DNA of 64,000 nt from DASTCZ01 sp035308165 (GTDB taxonomy: Bacteria; Acidobacteriota; Terriglobia; Acidiferrales; UBA7541). The position numbers were made by a program, and so were the translations under genes. Positions 8,661-16,831 of this stretch are shown one piece after another. Numbering within the stretch: position 1 is the stretch's first letter; every line of letters starts with the position of its first letter. The DNA lies in the NCBI GenBank assembly GCA_035308165.1, contig DATGHC010000065.1, forward strand, positions 62,001-126,000, written 5' to 3'. The notes beneath the pieces are model-generated. The model was not told the DNA's origin. It did no database searches and was given only the letters and a program-made list of their open reading frames with translations.

Positions 8661-10016
8661 TTAGGAACCCTTCAAAAGAGCTGGTTTTCCCTTGAGTGGC
8701 CCCTGGGTTAACAACATCAATGAAAGGCAAAGCGCTGACATCGCCGCCATATACGCCATGGCCATCCCGAATGCTCCCCAGTGGGGAATCCACCACCACG
8801 CTGCAAGCAGGAGCACGACCACCAATTGCACGTCCAGAGCAAACCGCCACCACATTCGGTCTGCACAGATTAGCCGGGCCATGTATATGTTGTTGACCGC
8901 CTCGGCAATCGCGGTAAACGCCAGTAAGATCAAGGTCGGCCAGCCGGCCCGAAATTGAGGCCCATATGCCGACATAATGGGTATCGCCAGTGCCGCAATC
9001 ATTATTGCCGGCAATGCGGCCAGAAAGGCATTCAAGACCAGGTTTGCCCGGAACACCCGTTGAAAACTCAGCTCGTCCTCCGAACCATAAAGATTCGAAA
9101 GCACGGGAACCACCATTCCGAACACAGAAGCAGGGACGAAAAGCACCATCAGGCGCCAGCGATCCGCGGCGGAGTAAAGCCCGAGTTGTGAGTATCCATC
9201 CGGCTGATGCACCAGGAAAGCGTTGCAGATCCATAGAGCGGGGCCCACCACGACCGATGCCAGGAATGCCGGCAGGCTGAATTTGACAAGGACTTGCCAC
9301 TCCTTGTGAAAACTCCTGTAATCGCACTGAATCCCAAAGCGATCACATTCCCGCCGCAACGCAAGATGATTCAGAACCCAATTCACTGCAATGGCCGCAA
9401 CCAATCCCCAAACCGCCCCGCTCAGTCCCCAGCGCCACACGCCTATCACAACCAAAGGGAACGAGGATATTCCCGCCACAATGTTTACCCGGGCAATCGT
9501 CCGAAAGGCTTCGAATCCTGCCAGAGCTCCCGTCTGGGCTCCATTTAGTCCGCCAAAGAAAACCAAACCCGCGCCAACCGCCAAAGGCCCGGCCAAATGT
9601 GGAGCGGCCAGGGTGCTGCTCGACAAGTAGTGGGCCGAGACGACCAGAACTGCCGCCATGACTGCGCTGCTGAGCAAGGCCGTGAACGAGGAAAGCGCCA
9701 GGATCCGGCCCACGCGGCCACGGTCCTGCTCGCGCAATTTCGCCACATACTTCGTAGCTGTAAGACCTAATCCGAGTCCCGCGAAGATTCCAAATGTTCC
9801 CGCGGTGCTTTGAACCATTCCCAATTCTCCAAAACCTGTCCTCCCAAGGAATCGGGCGCAGATGATTGACGAAACAAGAGTGAAACCACGGGAGATCACT
9901 GCTCCCGCGATGGACCAGAAAACTCCCAGCGTAAAGCGGGCGCGCAACGAACCCGCGGGCATGTGTTCTTCCCGTTTTTCCGACAACCAGTCCCGCGTGC
10001 CTAGAATTACGCTCAT
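8661..10016 (-). CDS. Polysaccharide flippase (Wzx/MATE-like, oligosaccharide translocase)
   Basis: The 451-residue product starts MSVILGTRDW and has around 12-14 membrane helices: FTLGVFWSIAGAVISRGFTL, the SIICARFLG helix, and a repetitive GLTATKYVAK segment like those of polysaccharide-biosynthesis exporters. It should flip the lipid-linked repeat unit across the inner membrane for the Wzy-like polymerase nearby. The frame stays open far upstream to 10502, but that extension lies antisense-like within the NusG gene and has no membrane character. The ATG at 10016 overlaps the NusG stop by one base (TAATG), a classic coupled start. The C-terminus ends in a short basic tail. Confidence 0.88.
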   Translation of the reverse strand: MSVILGTRDWLSEKREEHMPAGSLRARFTLGVFWSIAGAVISRGFTLVSSIICARFLGRTGFGELGMVQSTAGTFGIFAGLGLGLTATKYVAKLREQDRGRVGRILALSSFTALLSSAVMAAVLVVSAHYLSSSTLAAPHLAGPLAVGAGLVFFGGLNGAQTGALAGFEAFRTIARVNIVAGISSFPLVVIGVWRWGLSGAVWGLVAAIAVNWVLNHLALRRECDRFGIQCDYRSFHKEWQVLVKFSLPAFLASVVVGPALWICNAFLVHQPDGYSQLGLYSAADRWRLMVLFVPASVFGMVVPVLSNLYGSEDELSFQRVFRANLVLNAFLAALPAIMIAALAIPIMSAYGPQFRAGWPTLILLAFTAIAEAVNNIYMARLICADRMWWRFALDVQLVVVLLLAAWWWIPHWGAFGMAMAYMAAMSALCLSLMLLTQGPLKGKPALLKGS

Positions 10017-10636
10017 TAAGTCTTCGACACTTCCAGGTCCGCCAGGTCCAGATCCACTGCCACCGAGCGGTGAATCACATGGAAGGAAACTACCAGGCGA
10101 TTCCGGTTCTTTCGGCGAATGATGATCCCCTGCATCCCTTCCAACGGGCCGCTCTTCACGCAGACCTGCCTGCCGGCAGTCAGAAAAGGGTGTGGCTCCG
10201 CACGAATCCCTAGCTGGAGGAACTCGCGAACGCGCGCCACTTCTTTCTCCGCAATGGGAGTGGCCCGGCCGCCAAAGCCAACCAGCTGAACCACACCCGG
10301 AATCTGCAGTACGTTCAGCCGGTCGCGCAACGCCAAGTGAACGAAGACATATCCCGGAAAGAGCGGGAGATCGAGCTGTACTCGGCGATCCTTCCAGCGT
10401 CGAACGGTACTGTAGAGAGGTAGAAAATAATCCACCAACCGCCGTTCCAGTTCCGCGGCAATTTTCTTCTCGCGGTTCGCTGATGTGTATGCCGCATACC
10501 AACAGACCTTACAGGAGTCGTCGCCAATCCAGGCTTTGGCCTCATTTTGACCCTTATCTTGATGCCTATCTTGGGCCCTATTTTGAGCCCTATCTTGGGT
10601 CCTATATTGTTCAGCCAGCTCCTGAATCGCGTTCAT
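10016..10636 (-). CDS. NusG-family specialised transcription antiterminator (UpxY/RfaH/LoaP-like)
   Basis: A 206-residue paralogue of NusG. After a variable 43-residue leader the NGN domain begins (VCWYAAYTSANREKKIAAEL), runs through LFPGYVFVHL (the conserved PGYVF motif) and ends near ARVREFLQLG. A KOW-type C-terminal domain follows (AGRQVCVKSGPLEGMQGII). Such paralogues load onto RNA polymerase early in long polysaccharide operons and prevent premature termination. The start has AGAGG eight bases upstream. It is the first gene of the flippase-to-GT2 run and shares one base with the flippase start. The leader contains five tandem four-residue units of the form [R/K]xQ[D/N]. Confidence 0.9.
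   Translation of the reverse strand: MNAIQELAEQYRTQDRAQNRAQDRHQDKGQNEAKAWIGDDSCKVCWYAAYTSANREKKIAAELERRLVDYFLPLYSTVRRWKDRRVQLDLPLFPGYVFVHLALRDRLNVLQIPGVVQLVGFGGRATPIAEKEVARVREFLQLGIRAEPHPFLTAGRQVCVKSGPLEGMQGIIIRRKNRNRLVVSFHVIHRSVAVDLDLADLEVSKT
10544..10603 (-). repeat. Five tandem 12-bp units inside the NusG-like gene
   Basis: Read on the plus strand, five 12-base units follow one another at 10544, 10556, 10568, 10580 and 10592, each of the form AT[CT]TTG followed by six partly variable bases. They encode RTQD, RAQN, RAQD, RHQD and KGQN. Because the unit is a multiple of three, copy-number change would lengthen or shorten the leader peptide without shifting the frame. Confidence 0.9.
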
Positions 10637-10957
10637 CGCTCCAGCCTCTTAGCATGGATCCTGAAGACAGCTCCGCCCCGCCACTTACAAGGTGATATGT
10701 GACCTAACCCTTTTTAATTCTGATACTTAGGAGTACTCCGCTTATTGCTGTCCCACAAATTCAATTGTTCTGCTGTGCGTGCTTTGCTCACGGTAACCAG
10801 AAGTCATCCCCGCCACAGCTGCGAACAACGTTCTTGTTTCACACGTTGCGATCCACACGGACCTGCCATTACGCAATCGCTCCTTGGTTCGGTCCGTTGG
10901 CGATTTGGGTGCGTCCATATTCTTGAATCCAAATCCTTCAAGCGGTGGCATCAGCGA
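10637..10957. other. Intergenic leader upstream of the NusG-like operon
   Basis: No convincing gene lies in these 321 bases between the end of the Wzz-like gene and the start of the NusG-like gene, both on the minus strand. The only structure I noted is a perfect 10-bp palindrome, GGAGTACTCC, at 10730-10739, about 95 bases before the NusG start, next to a T/A-rich run. The region probably contains the promoter and untranslated leader of the polysaccharide operon; no promoter hexamers stand out enough to call. Confidence 0.5.
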
Positions 10958-12175
10958 TCACAACTTGTGACTGCCGCGGAGATACGACTGGAACAATTGA
11001 AACCTGGAGGCGAATCGCGGGTCTCCTTCGGCCTTCTCCAACCCCTCCAGGAAAAATGCAAACACCACTCCCAGCAATCCGGCCAGAATTGTGGCGTTAA
11101 CCACAATCAACAACCGGTGCGGGCTGGATTTTCTTTCCGGCGGCGTTGCCACGTCCAACTGCTGCACCAGCATCGCATCCCGCGCTTCATCAATTTTTGC
11201 CGCCTCATATTGTTTTGCCAAAAGCTCGAACAGCGTCTCGCGGTATTTCACCTCTCGCAATTTTCGGATGTACTCCAATCCCACCGAGGGCACGTTTTCA
11301 ATGGGCACATCCGCAAAGTCCCTCTTTCCCTGTCCCCCTTCCATCTTTTTGAGCTGGCCGCGCATGGCTACGAGTTCTTCATTGGCGCGCACAAATTCGG
11401 GGTTTTCGGAAGTGGCAAACGTGCTCATCGATTGCACCACCACTTCCTGGGTGGCAACGCGCGCACGCAAGGAGCTGAGCGAATCGATCATGGCCTTGGA
11501 CTGGTTATCGAGAGTGATCAGCCCGGTTTTCTCCTGCGTTTGTTTCAGAGCCACCTCCGCATCGGCCAAGTCATTTTTGGCCGTATCCACTTCTCGTTCA
11601 AAAAAGATCCTCCGTTTGGCTGCCTCGGTTATGGCCAATGTTCTGGTAAGTCTTTCCAGCTCCTGGACATACCCATTGGCAAGGTCGGCGGCCCTTTGCG
11701 GGTCGTGGTCATCCACGGAGATGGAGATCACGCCGTCTCTTCCCGCGCTGATTTGCGAGTTGCCCTCCAGAACCGTTCGGGCATCGACATGCAACTTCTC
11801 GTCATAAGCCGCGAGCAGGGAAAAGCGGTCGATCAGGTTGTCGGCCACAGTCCGGCTGCGGAGCATGGCCACATACAAATCACTCTGGGTTTTCAATCCC
11901 AGGCTTGAACCAGCCAGCGCGCCCAAGGGACCGAGTTCACTCAGCATGGCCGTCGCCGAAATCGAGGGACTTTGCTGGGGCGGCAGGATTCTGGCATTGG
12001 CAGTGAACATTTTTGGAAGGAGGAAGGCCACGACCAGCGACCCAATGATCGCGATTCCCATGAACACAAGCAGGAGATTCCTTCGCTTCGCCAGCATCAT
12101 CAATGACTCAGGAAAGCGGGCAGGCCGGTCCTCTTCATTCCGCCTTGCTTCGGGATTCTCACTCACATCCATCAA
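10958..12175 (-). CDS. Wzz/GumC-type polysaccharide chain-length determinant
   Basis: The 405-residue protein has the co-polymerase layout: a short cytoplasmic N-terminus, a first membrane helix (LLLVFMGIAIIGSLVVAFLL, about residues 34-54), a periplasmic domain with long coiled-coil (about 180-340, rich in E/K/A heptads) and a second helix near 355-380 (LLIVVNATILAGLLGVVFAFFLEG). The LYVAMLRSRTVADNLIDRF segment is typical of Wzz domains. It sets polymer length together with the Wzy-like polymerase. The C-terminal tail is short and has no tyrosine-kinase domain, and no separate Wzc or Wza is present in the window. Confidence 0.88.
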   Translation of the reverse strand: MMDVSENPEARRNEEDRPARFPESLMMLAKRRNLLLVFMGIAIIGSLVVAFLLPKMFTANARILPPQQSPSISATAMLSELGPLGALAGSSLGLKTQSDLYVAMLRSRTVADNLIDRFSLLAAYDEKLHVDARTVLEGNSQISAGRDGVISISVDDHDPQRAADLANGYVQELERLTRTLAITEAAKRRIFFEREVDTAKNDLADAEVALKQTQEKTGLITLDNQSKAMIDSLSSLRARVATQEVVVQSMSTFATSENPEFVRANEELVAMRGQLKKMEGGQGKRDFADVPIENVPSVGLEYIRKLREVKYRETLFELLAKQYEAAKIDEARDAMLVQQLDVATPPERKSSPHRLLIVVNATILAGLLGVVFAFFLEGLEKAEGDPRFASRFQLFQSYLRGSHKL

Positions 12176-12353
12176 GCTGATTTCCTCCTCTCGCGGGTTC
12201 CATGAAATTCAACCGTTCATTCAGAAGCAATGTTTTCAAGACTCCCATTCCGACAAGAAGGCGAGCCCAGTTATCCGTGAAGTGACCGGATGAATGCTCG
12301 GATGAAAGTACTAACACGTTATCCCACCCAGAGTCATGTAAAGAATATATAAC

Positions 12354-12372
12354 ATATAATAGTATATTATAT
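12354..12372. promoter_or_regulatory. AT-rich inverted repeat, probable promoter region of the Wzz-like gene
   Basis: In an otherwise gene-free 366-base gap (12176-12541) an AT-rich block at about 12340-12380 carries an inverted repeat with 8-bp arms, ATATAATA and TATTATAT, separated by GTA. On the minus strand a TATAAT (12366-12371) lies 19 bases from a TTGAGA (12391-12396), a possible promoter for the Wzz-like gene with a leader of about 180 bases. The spacing is longer than ideal, so the promoter call is tentative. I see nothing else in the gap. Confidence 0.35.
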
Positions 12373-12541
12373 TAAATACAATCCGATATCTCTCAACTGA
12401 TTTTCTTCTTTTCGACATGAAGCCGACGCGATTCGGGAAACCAATTGCGAGTGTTTGTTCCATGCGCTCCCGGGAGAACAGCCAAATTCGGTGACCTTGG
12501 CCTTTCTCTGTGTAAGGTTTCTTCGTCCATCGCCTCCTTGA

Positions 12542-15052
12542 TCATTTTGGATCCTTGTCTCTCGGTGAGAATCCCATCTCCACTATTGCCGTGAAATTGT
12601 TTTGCGGGCCGGTAAACAACAAGGGATATCTCGAGATATGCTCAAATTGCAGTTCGCTCTTCAGATAGAGTCCTGACCGAAAATGGAATTCATCCTTGAC
12701 CCCATAGTCCTGCCAGGCCCCGCCTTGGGGAATGAAGGTCGAATTGACGGAATTGTGCTTGTAAAATAGTTGCAGGCTGTTTGTCGGCGACATCCAGTAT
12801 GTCAGCCAGCTCTGAATCGTTCGGCCGTCCCGGCCTACCGGATTCCCAATCAGATATCCACCGTTGGTGTACCCGTCGCGGTACACATGGCTCCAGTAAT
12901 TGAATTGGCCCAAGTTACACAGAGGGCCTCCCGGCGGCTCTCCTACACCCCCGCAAAGGCCTGGCTCCTCCGTTGAAACGCCTTCGATGTGAAAATCCAT
13001 CTTAGGTAATTTGGGAAAACGGGTGATGTAGATGCCGGGATGCCACGGATTTCTTGGCGGGTTTTGGATGGGGGCGACGTCGTCTTCGGCGTACGCATCA
13101 CCGTACAAGACGATAAAGTTCCGTACTTTGGGGACATAAAATGTCCAATCCATCTCCGTGCGGACATCTCCCGGATTTTGATTGGTCAATGGATTCACGA
13201 GAAAGAAAAAACTCCGGAAGAAATTGACGGGTGTGAGCGGGTTATTACTGCCCCTGCCTCCAATTTCGACGGTGCGGGCCAATCCCCATTCAAAGTATCG
13301 GGATGGCTTGAAATTTATTTTTTCCCCGTATACGTACGGCCGTGATATTAGAAAGTGTCCTCCCATCCGTCCGAAAAACTGATCAAGCTTCACAGTGCCC
13401 AGGTAGCGAAGTATCCATGGAAGATAGAATCCTTCCGGATTCACAAGCCGAATCATGTCCACCGGTGGCGCATTGTTGCTCCACAACATTGAACCCCCCG
13501 GCCCTGGTGTCCAGGAGAGGGTCTGTCTGCCCGCCACAATTTCCCAGTCCCTCCAATTGAGGCCCGCATATGCATCCATCAATTGAAGCCGATTAATCGC
13601 CGCGGCCGCACCCGAAGGCTCTTGGGAAACAGGGATCCCGTCCGGTACGGCAATACCGCTCAAGGCCGCTGGAGGAAGCGCCGGCGCGGAAGGCGCGTGC
13701 TGGTATTCAGCATTCACATAAAGAACCAATGGCCCGACGGCCGCGCTGAATGCCCCTCCCACCTGTCCATTCATTCCGCGCTCGAACGGCCGGCCAAAGT
13801 CGAAGGAAACCGTTTGCCCGAAATGATAGCTGTTGTTTAAATCCGGACCGCTGATCGACACGCCCCTGGCATAAACGGATTCGATGTTCGCCGTCTGGTT
13901 GTGCCCACCGTCCAGCAGCGCCAGCTCATATCCAAACTCCTGCTGAAGTCTCTCTTCCAGGCTGGTCATTTCGCCGTCGGGATCGTTCGCCTGTTCCAGC
14001 GATTGCTGTGCTTCCTCCGTCAGTCGTGCGCATTCAATGCGCGTCCACGGTTTCATGCCCATGATTTGCAGGCTGATGTACCCCCGCCCGGCCAGCCGCT
14101 CGAAGGCCGGATACTCCCAATCATTCAGGGGAACAAAAGGTGATCCCATGTGTTGGCGATCCCAATTGCCCTCCTCACCCTCGCCGCCATCCAATCTCTT
14201 AAGCACTTCACCGCCCAAATCCCAATCATGATGTGCGCTGTAAACTTCGCGCCCAATCAGCCAACCAACAGCAGCGCCCACAAATACATCCGATGGCGAG
14301 TGCTGTCTTGCTTCCACTCGAGCCGCGCTGACCGCCGTGGCCATGCCGTACGCTAGGAATTGGCTCAGATATCCCGGATATTCGTGGGCGTACACGCTTG
14401 CGGCCGCCCAGGCAGCGGCCGAATGGTCCGAAGGGAACGATGTCCCACCGTGGAAAAAGCGAATTCCGCCAGTGTCCTCGAAGGGCCGCTCCCGGCCGAT
14501 TGCATATTGAAACACTGTATTCACTCCGAGAGCGTCAATCATCGCCTCTCCAGCCAGAACGCCCGTTTCCCGCTTGTGTTCGTCGTGCGTAATCCGGCCC
14601 CATAGGTAAAGTCCGCCGCCAGCTCCAACCATCGCCGCAATCCCATAGTTGGAATAATTCCCATAATGGGTCATCCTCGCCGGATCAGTTGATATCCTCA
14701 GATCGACGGCCCGATCGGTGAACAGCAGACCCGTGCCCGCTCCCGCGATTGGAAACAACCACGTGCTGTCGGTCCAGTGAAGATGCAGGGGACTGGTCCA
14801 TATCGCCCTCTGATCCAGCAAAATGTTCTTTGCCAGCGACAGCCCAACCTTGTTCTTGCTCTCATTCGCGGGGTTCTCTGGATTCTGTGATTTAGAGTCG
14901 GGCTTACCCGCAGTGTCCGATTTCTGATTTACATCCGTCTTTTCCAGTATCGGGTTTCCCGTATTGGATTGCCCTGTTTGCGACATCCCGTAACTGGCCG
15001 GTTCAAATGCTCCCGCCGCCATCAGCAAGCAACAGACGGCCAAGCACTTCAT
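12542..15052 (-). CDS. PAP2 phosphatase-Wzi capsule-assembly fusion protein
   Basis: Exported protein of 836 residues from ATG 15052 (signal peptide MKCLAVCCLLMAAGAF); the frame also opens at ATG 15082, ten codons earlier. Residues about 80-285 form a PAP2/type-2 phosphatidic-acid phosphatase domain with all three motifs: GRERP, SFPSDHSA and ARVEARQHSPSD. The rest, from a VPLNDWEYPAFERLAGRGY segment on, matches the Wzi (Caps_assemb_Wzi) outer-membrane beta-barrel, including GRQTLSW and repeated amphipathic strands, ending in ...EMGFSPRDKDPK. Wzi barrels help attach or organise capsule at the outer membrane, while periplasmic PAP2 enzymes can dephosphorylate undecaprenyl pyrophosphate. The fusion would place carrier recycling and capsule assembly in one envelope protein. 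It lies upstream of the Wzz gene on the same strand. Confidence 0.85.
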   Translation of the reverse strand: MKCLAVCCLLMAAGAFEPASYGMSQTGQSNTGNPILEKTDVNQKSDTAGKPDSKSQNPENPANESKNKVGLSLAKNILLDQRAIWTSPLHLHWTDSTWLFPIAGAGTGLLFTDRAVDLRISTDPARMTHYGNYSNYGIAAMVGAGGGLYLWGRITHDEHKRETGVLAGEAMIDALGVNTVFQYAIGRERPFEDTGGIRFFHGGTSFPSDHSAAAWAAASVYAHEYPGYLSQFLAYGMATAVSAARVEARQHSPSDVFVGAAVGWLIGREVYSAHHDWDLGGEVLKRLDGGEGEEGNWDRQHMGSPFVPLNDWEYPAFERLAGRGYISLQIMGMKPWTRIECARLTEEAQQSLEQANDPDGEMTSLEERLQQEFGYELALLDGGHNQTANIESVYARGVSISGPDLNNSYHFGQTVSFDFGRPFERGMNGQVGGAFSAAVGPLVLYVNAEYQHAPSAPALPPAALSGIAVPDGIPVSQEPSGAAAAINRLQLMDAYAGLNWRDWEIVAGRQTLSWTPGPGGSMLWSNNAPPVDMIRLVNPEGFYLPWILRYLGTVKLDQFFGRMGGHFLISRPYVYGEKINFKPSRYFEWGLARTVEIGGRGSNNPLTPVNFFRSFFFLVNPLTNQNPGDVRTEMDWTFYVPKVRNFIVLYGDAYAEDDVAPIQNPPRNPWHPGIYITRFPKLPKMDFHIEGVSTEEPGLCGGVGEPPGGPLCNLGQFNYWSHVYRDGYTNGGYLIGNPVGRDGRTIQSWLTYWMSPTNSLQLFYKHNSVNSTFIPQGGAWQDYGVKDEFHFRSGLYLKSELQFEHISRYPLLFTGPQNNFTAIVEMGFSPRDKDPK

Positions 15053-15099
15053 TTCCCTTCGCCCAATATGATTTGCTAACATCCGATTTATGGTGAATC

Positions 15100-15131
15100 T
15101 ATACTTAATGACAAATAGGTCAGTAAGTATA
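15100..15131. promoter_or_regulatory. 13-bp inverted repeat, putative operator between divergent genes
   Basis: The arms TATACTTAATGAC (15100-15112) and GTCAGTAAGTATA (15119-15131) pair at 12 of 13 positions around a 6-base spacer. The dyad lies in the short divergent region, 18 bases upstream of the outer ATG and 48 bases upstream of the preferred ATG of the PAP2-Wzi gene, and 39 bases before the LytTR remnant. Size and symmetry fit a dimeric transcription-factor site. The regulator is unknown. Confidence 0.55.
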
Positions 15132-15169
15132 CATAAAACAGGAGATATTAGATACAGTAATTTATCATA

Positions 15170-15473
15170 ATGAAAACAAACGCACTTTTCGGTCGGATTT
15201 TATTATTGGGAGACGTCTTCAACCGAATGGACAGAGCCTTAGGGGGCTACGTCCTAGTACATGCAGGCAAGGAAAGCTGTCTCTCTTACGATACGATGCG
15301 GGCTCTTGAATCTCGCCTCAAGCCGCATAGGTTCTTCCGGATTCATTGTTCGGCGATTGTGAATCTGGGTCTTTTCTCGGAGTTGCACCTCATCTGGTGA
15401 GACCGGTCAACCACCATCGCGATATATTGTGCAAAACGGAATGGTTGGTTTGAGCCAGGAAGCGAATTCAGCT
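15170..15473 (+). pseudogene. LytTR DNA-binding domain remnant with a +1 frameshift
   Basis: The first frame (15170-15400, 76 residues) carries the N-terminal two thirds of a LytTR domain: GYVLVHAGKESCLSYDTM, the helix RALESRLKPH and the hallmark FFRIHCSAIVNL. It then stops at TGA 15398. One base out of phase, the sequence continues with RYIVQNGMVGLSQEANSA, which fits the C-terminal LytTR strand pattern (v-x-nG-x4-lSr). A single indel near 15380-15400 would rejoin them. No response-regulator receiver or sensor domain precedes it, and the tail overlaps the end of the MFS gene. It may be a decayed regulator or a sequence error; ribosomal frameshifting is not excluded. Confidence 0.55.
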
Positions 15474-16799
15474 GCCGCCATCCTCGATGATGGCGTTTGC
15501 TTTGGGCTGCGCAATCCCCAGATCTACATAGATCGGCCTGGTGACTTTTCGCACTTCCGCCATTCGCGTCCAAAACCAAACGGCGCCGGTCAGGCAACAC
15601 GCCCCGCTCACAACCACCGTGCCCGGCGCACCTATCGCACCCGCGAATGTACCCGCCAGCAAGGCTCCAAAGGGTGCCATGCCTACCAGTGCGACGGTTG
15701 AGTAGCTCATTACCCGCCCACGCTTGTCCTCTTCCACAATCGTTTGAATAATAGTATTGCTGGCGGCCATTTGTTGCATCATGCCAAATCCGCAAATCGC
15801 CAACACGAACAGCGAGACCCAAATATTTCTCGAGTTTCCGAACAGGATCAGCCCTCCGCCAAACAATGCAGCGGAGATCGGGACCATGCGGATCAATCCT
15901 CGCACGGAGGAACGCATGGCCAGCGAGTACGCGGAAATGAGCGCCCCCACGCCCACGGCTCCCATCAGGAATCCAAACGTATGCGGGCCGCCTTTCAGGA
16001 TTTGGATGGCAAAGATCGGCATCAATACCGTGAAGGGCCAGCCCATCAGGCTGACCACCGCAAACAACAGGAGAATAGTCCGGATCGGCGTCGAGCCGGA
16101 AACGTACTTCCAGCCTTCCCGGAGCTCATGAAACATGGAGGTTGTGGCTCGGTGAAGCAGCGTCGGCTTCAAGTGCATCATCAGCAGGGAAGCAATCACA
16201 GGAAGATAGCTGATGCCATCGATCAGAAAACAATAACCGGTACCCAGAAGGGCGATGACTGCGCCGGCGAGCGAAGGCCCCAACAGACGCGCCAGATTCA
16301 CCATCGAAGAATTCAGCGCAATCGCATTGCCGAGGTCTTTCTTGTCCTCGACCATCTGCACCAGAAAAGCCTGGCGCGCGGGCATATCGAAGGCATTGAT
16401 CAATCCTTGGAAAGCACTGAGAAAAACAATTTCGTAAACTCCGATGTGTCCGCTTAAGGTCAAGACCGCCAGAGCCAGCGATTGCAACATCGCCAGCACC
16501 TGCGTAATAACGAGCACACGCCGGCGGTCAAGGCGATCCACCCACACCCCGGCAAAAGGCGCTACAAGAAAAATGGGAATCTGACCTGCGAATCCGACGA
16601 TTCCGAGCAGCAAAGCCGAGCCGGTCAGCTTATAGACCAGCCAGCTCGTGGCCACGCGAGTCATCCACGTGCCCACCAACGAAATACTCTGCCCGGTAAA
16701 GAAGAGCCGGTAATTCCGGTGACGTAACGCCCGCCAAATCCGGCCGAGGCCGGTTTGTTTTTCCACACCCCGATTAAGTGCGCCTGCGGACTTACTCAA
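15468..16799 (-). CDS. MFS transporter (MFS_3/EntS-like exporter)
   Basis: A 443-residue major-facilitator protein with about 12 membrane helices. The N-terminus ALRHRNYRLFFTGQSISLVGTWM is the standard opening of the MFS_3 group (EntS and macrolide-efflux relatives). The A-type loop motif is seen as GVWVDRLDRRRVLV near residues 83-96, and a FQGLINAFDMPARQAFLVQMV segment is also diagnostic. Members export siderophores, antibiotics or other small molecules by proton antiport; the substrate here is unknown. The start lies 32 bases after the stop of the exported dehydrogenase gene, so the two probably share a transcript. Its 3' end overlaps the LytTR remnant on the other strand. Confidence 0.88.
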   Translation of the reverse strand: MSKSAGALNRGVEKQTGLGRIWRALRHRNYRLFFTGQSISLVGTWMTRVATSWLVYKLTGSALLLGIVGFAGQIPIFLVAPFAGVWVDRLDRRRVLVITQVLAMLQSLALAVLTLSGHIGVYEIVFLSAFQGLINAFDMPARQAFLVQMVEDKKDLGNAIALNSSMVNLARLLGPSLAGAVIALLGTGYCFLIDGISYLPVIASLLMMHLKPTLLHRATTSMFHELREGWKYVSGSTPIRTILLLFAVVSLMGWPFTVLMPIFAIQILKGGPHTFGFLMGAVGVGALISAYSLAMRSSVRGLIRMVPISAALFGGGLILFGNSRNIWVSLFVLAICGFGMMQQMAASNTIIQTIVEEDKRGRVMSYSTVALVGMAPFGALLAGTFAGAIGAPGTVVVSGACCLTGAVWFWTRMAEVRKVTRPIYVDLGIAQPKANAIIEDGGS

Positions 16800-16831
16800 C
16801 TCCCGTTTCTCCCCTCACCCCTGCAACCGGT

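Noticed and set aside
8661..10502. Single 613-residue frame covering flippase and upstream region
   Set aside because: Residues before 163 are antisense-like to the NusG gene and lack membrane character; the TAATG-coupled ATG at 10016 is better.
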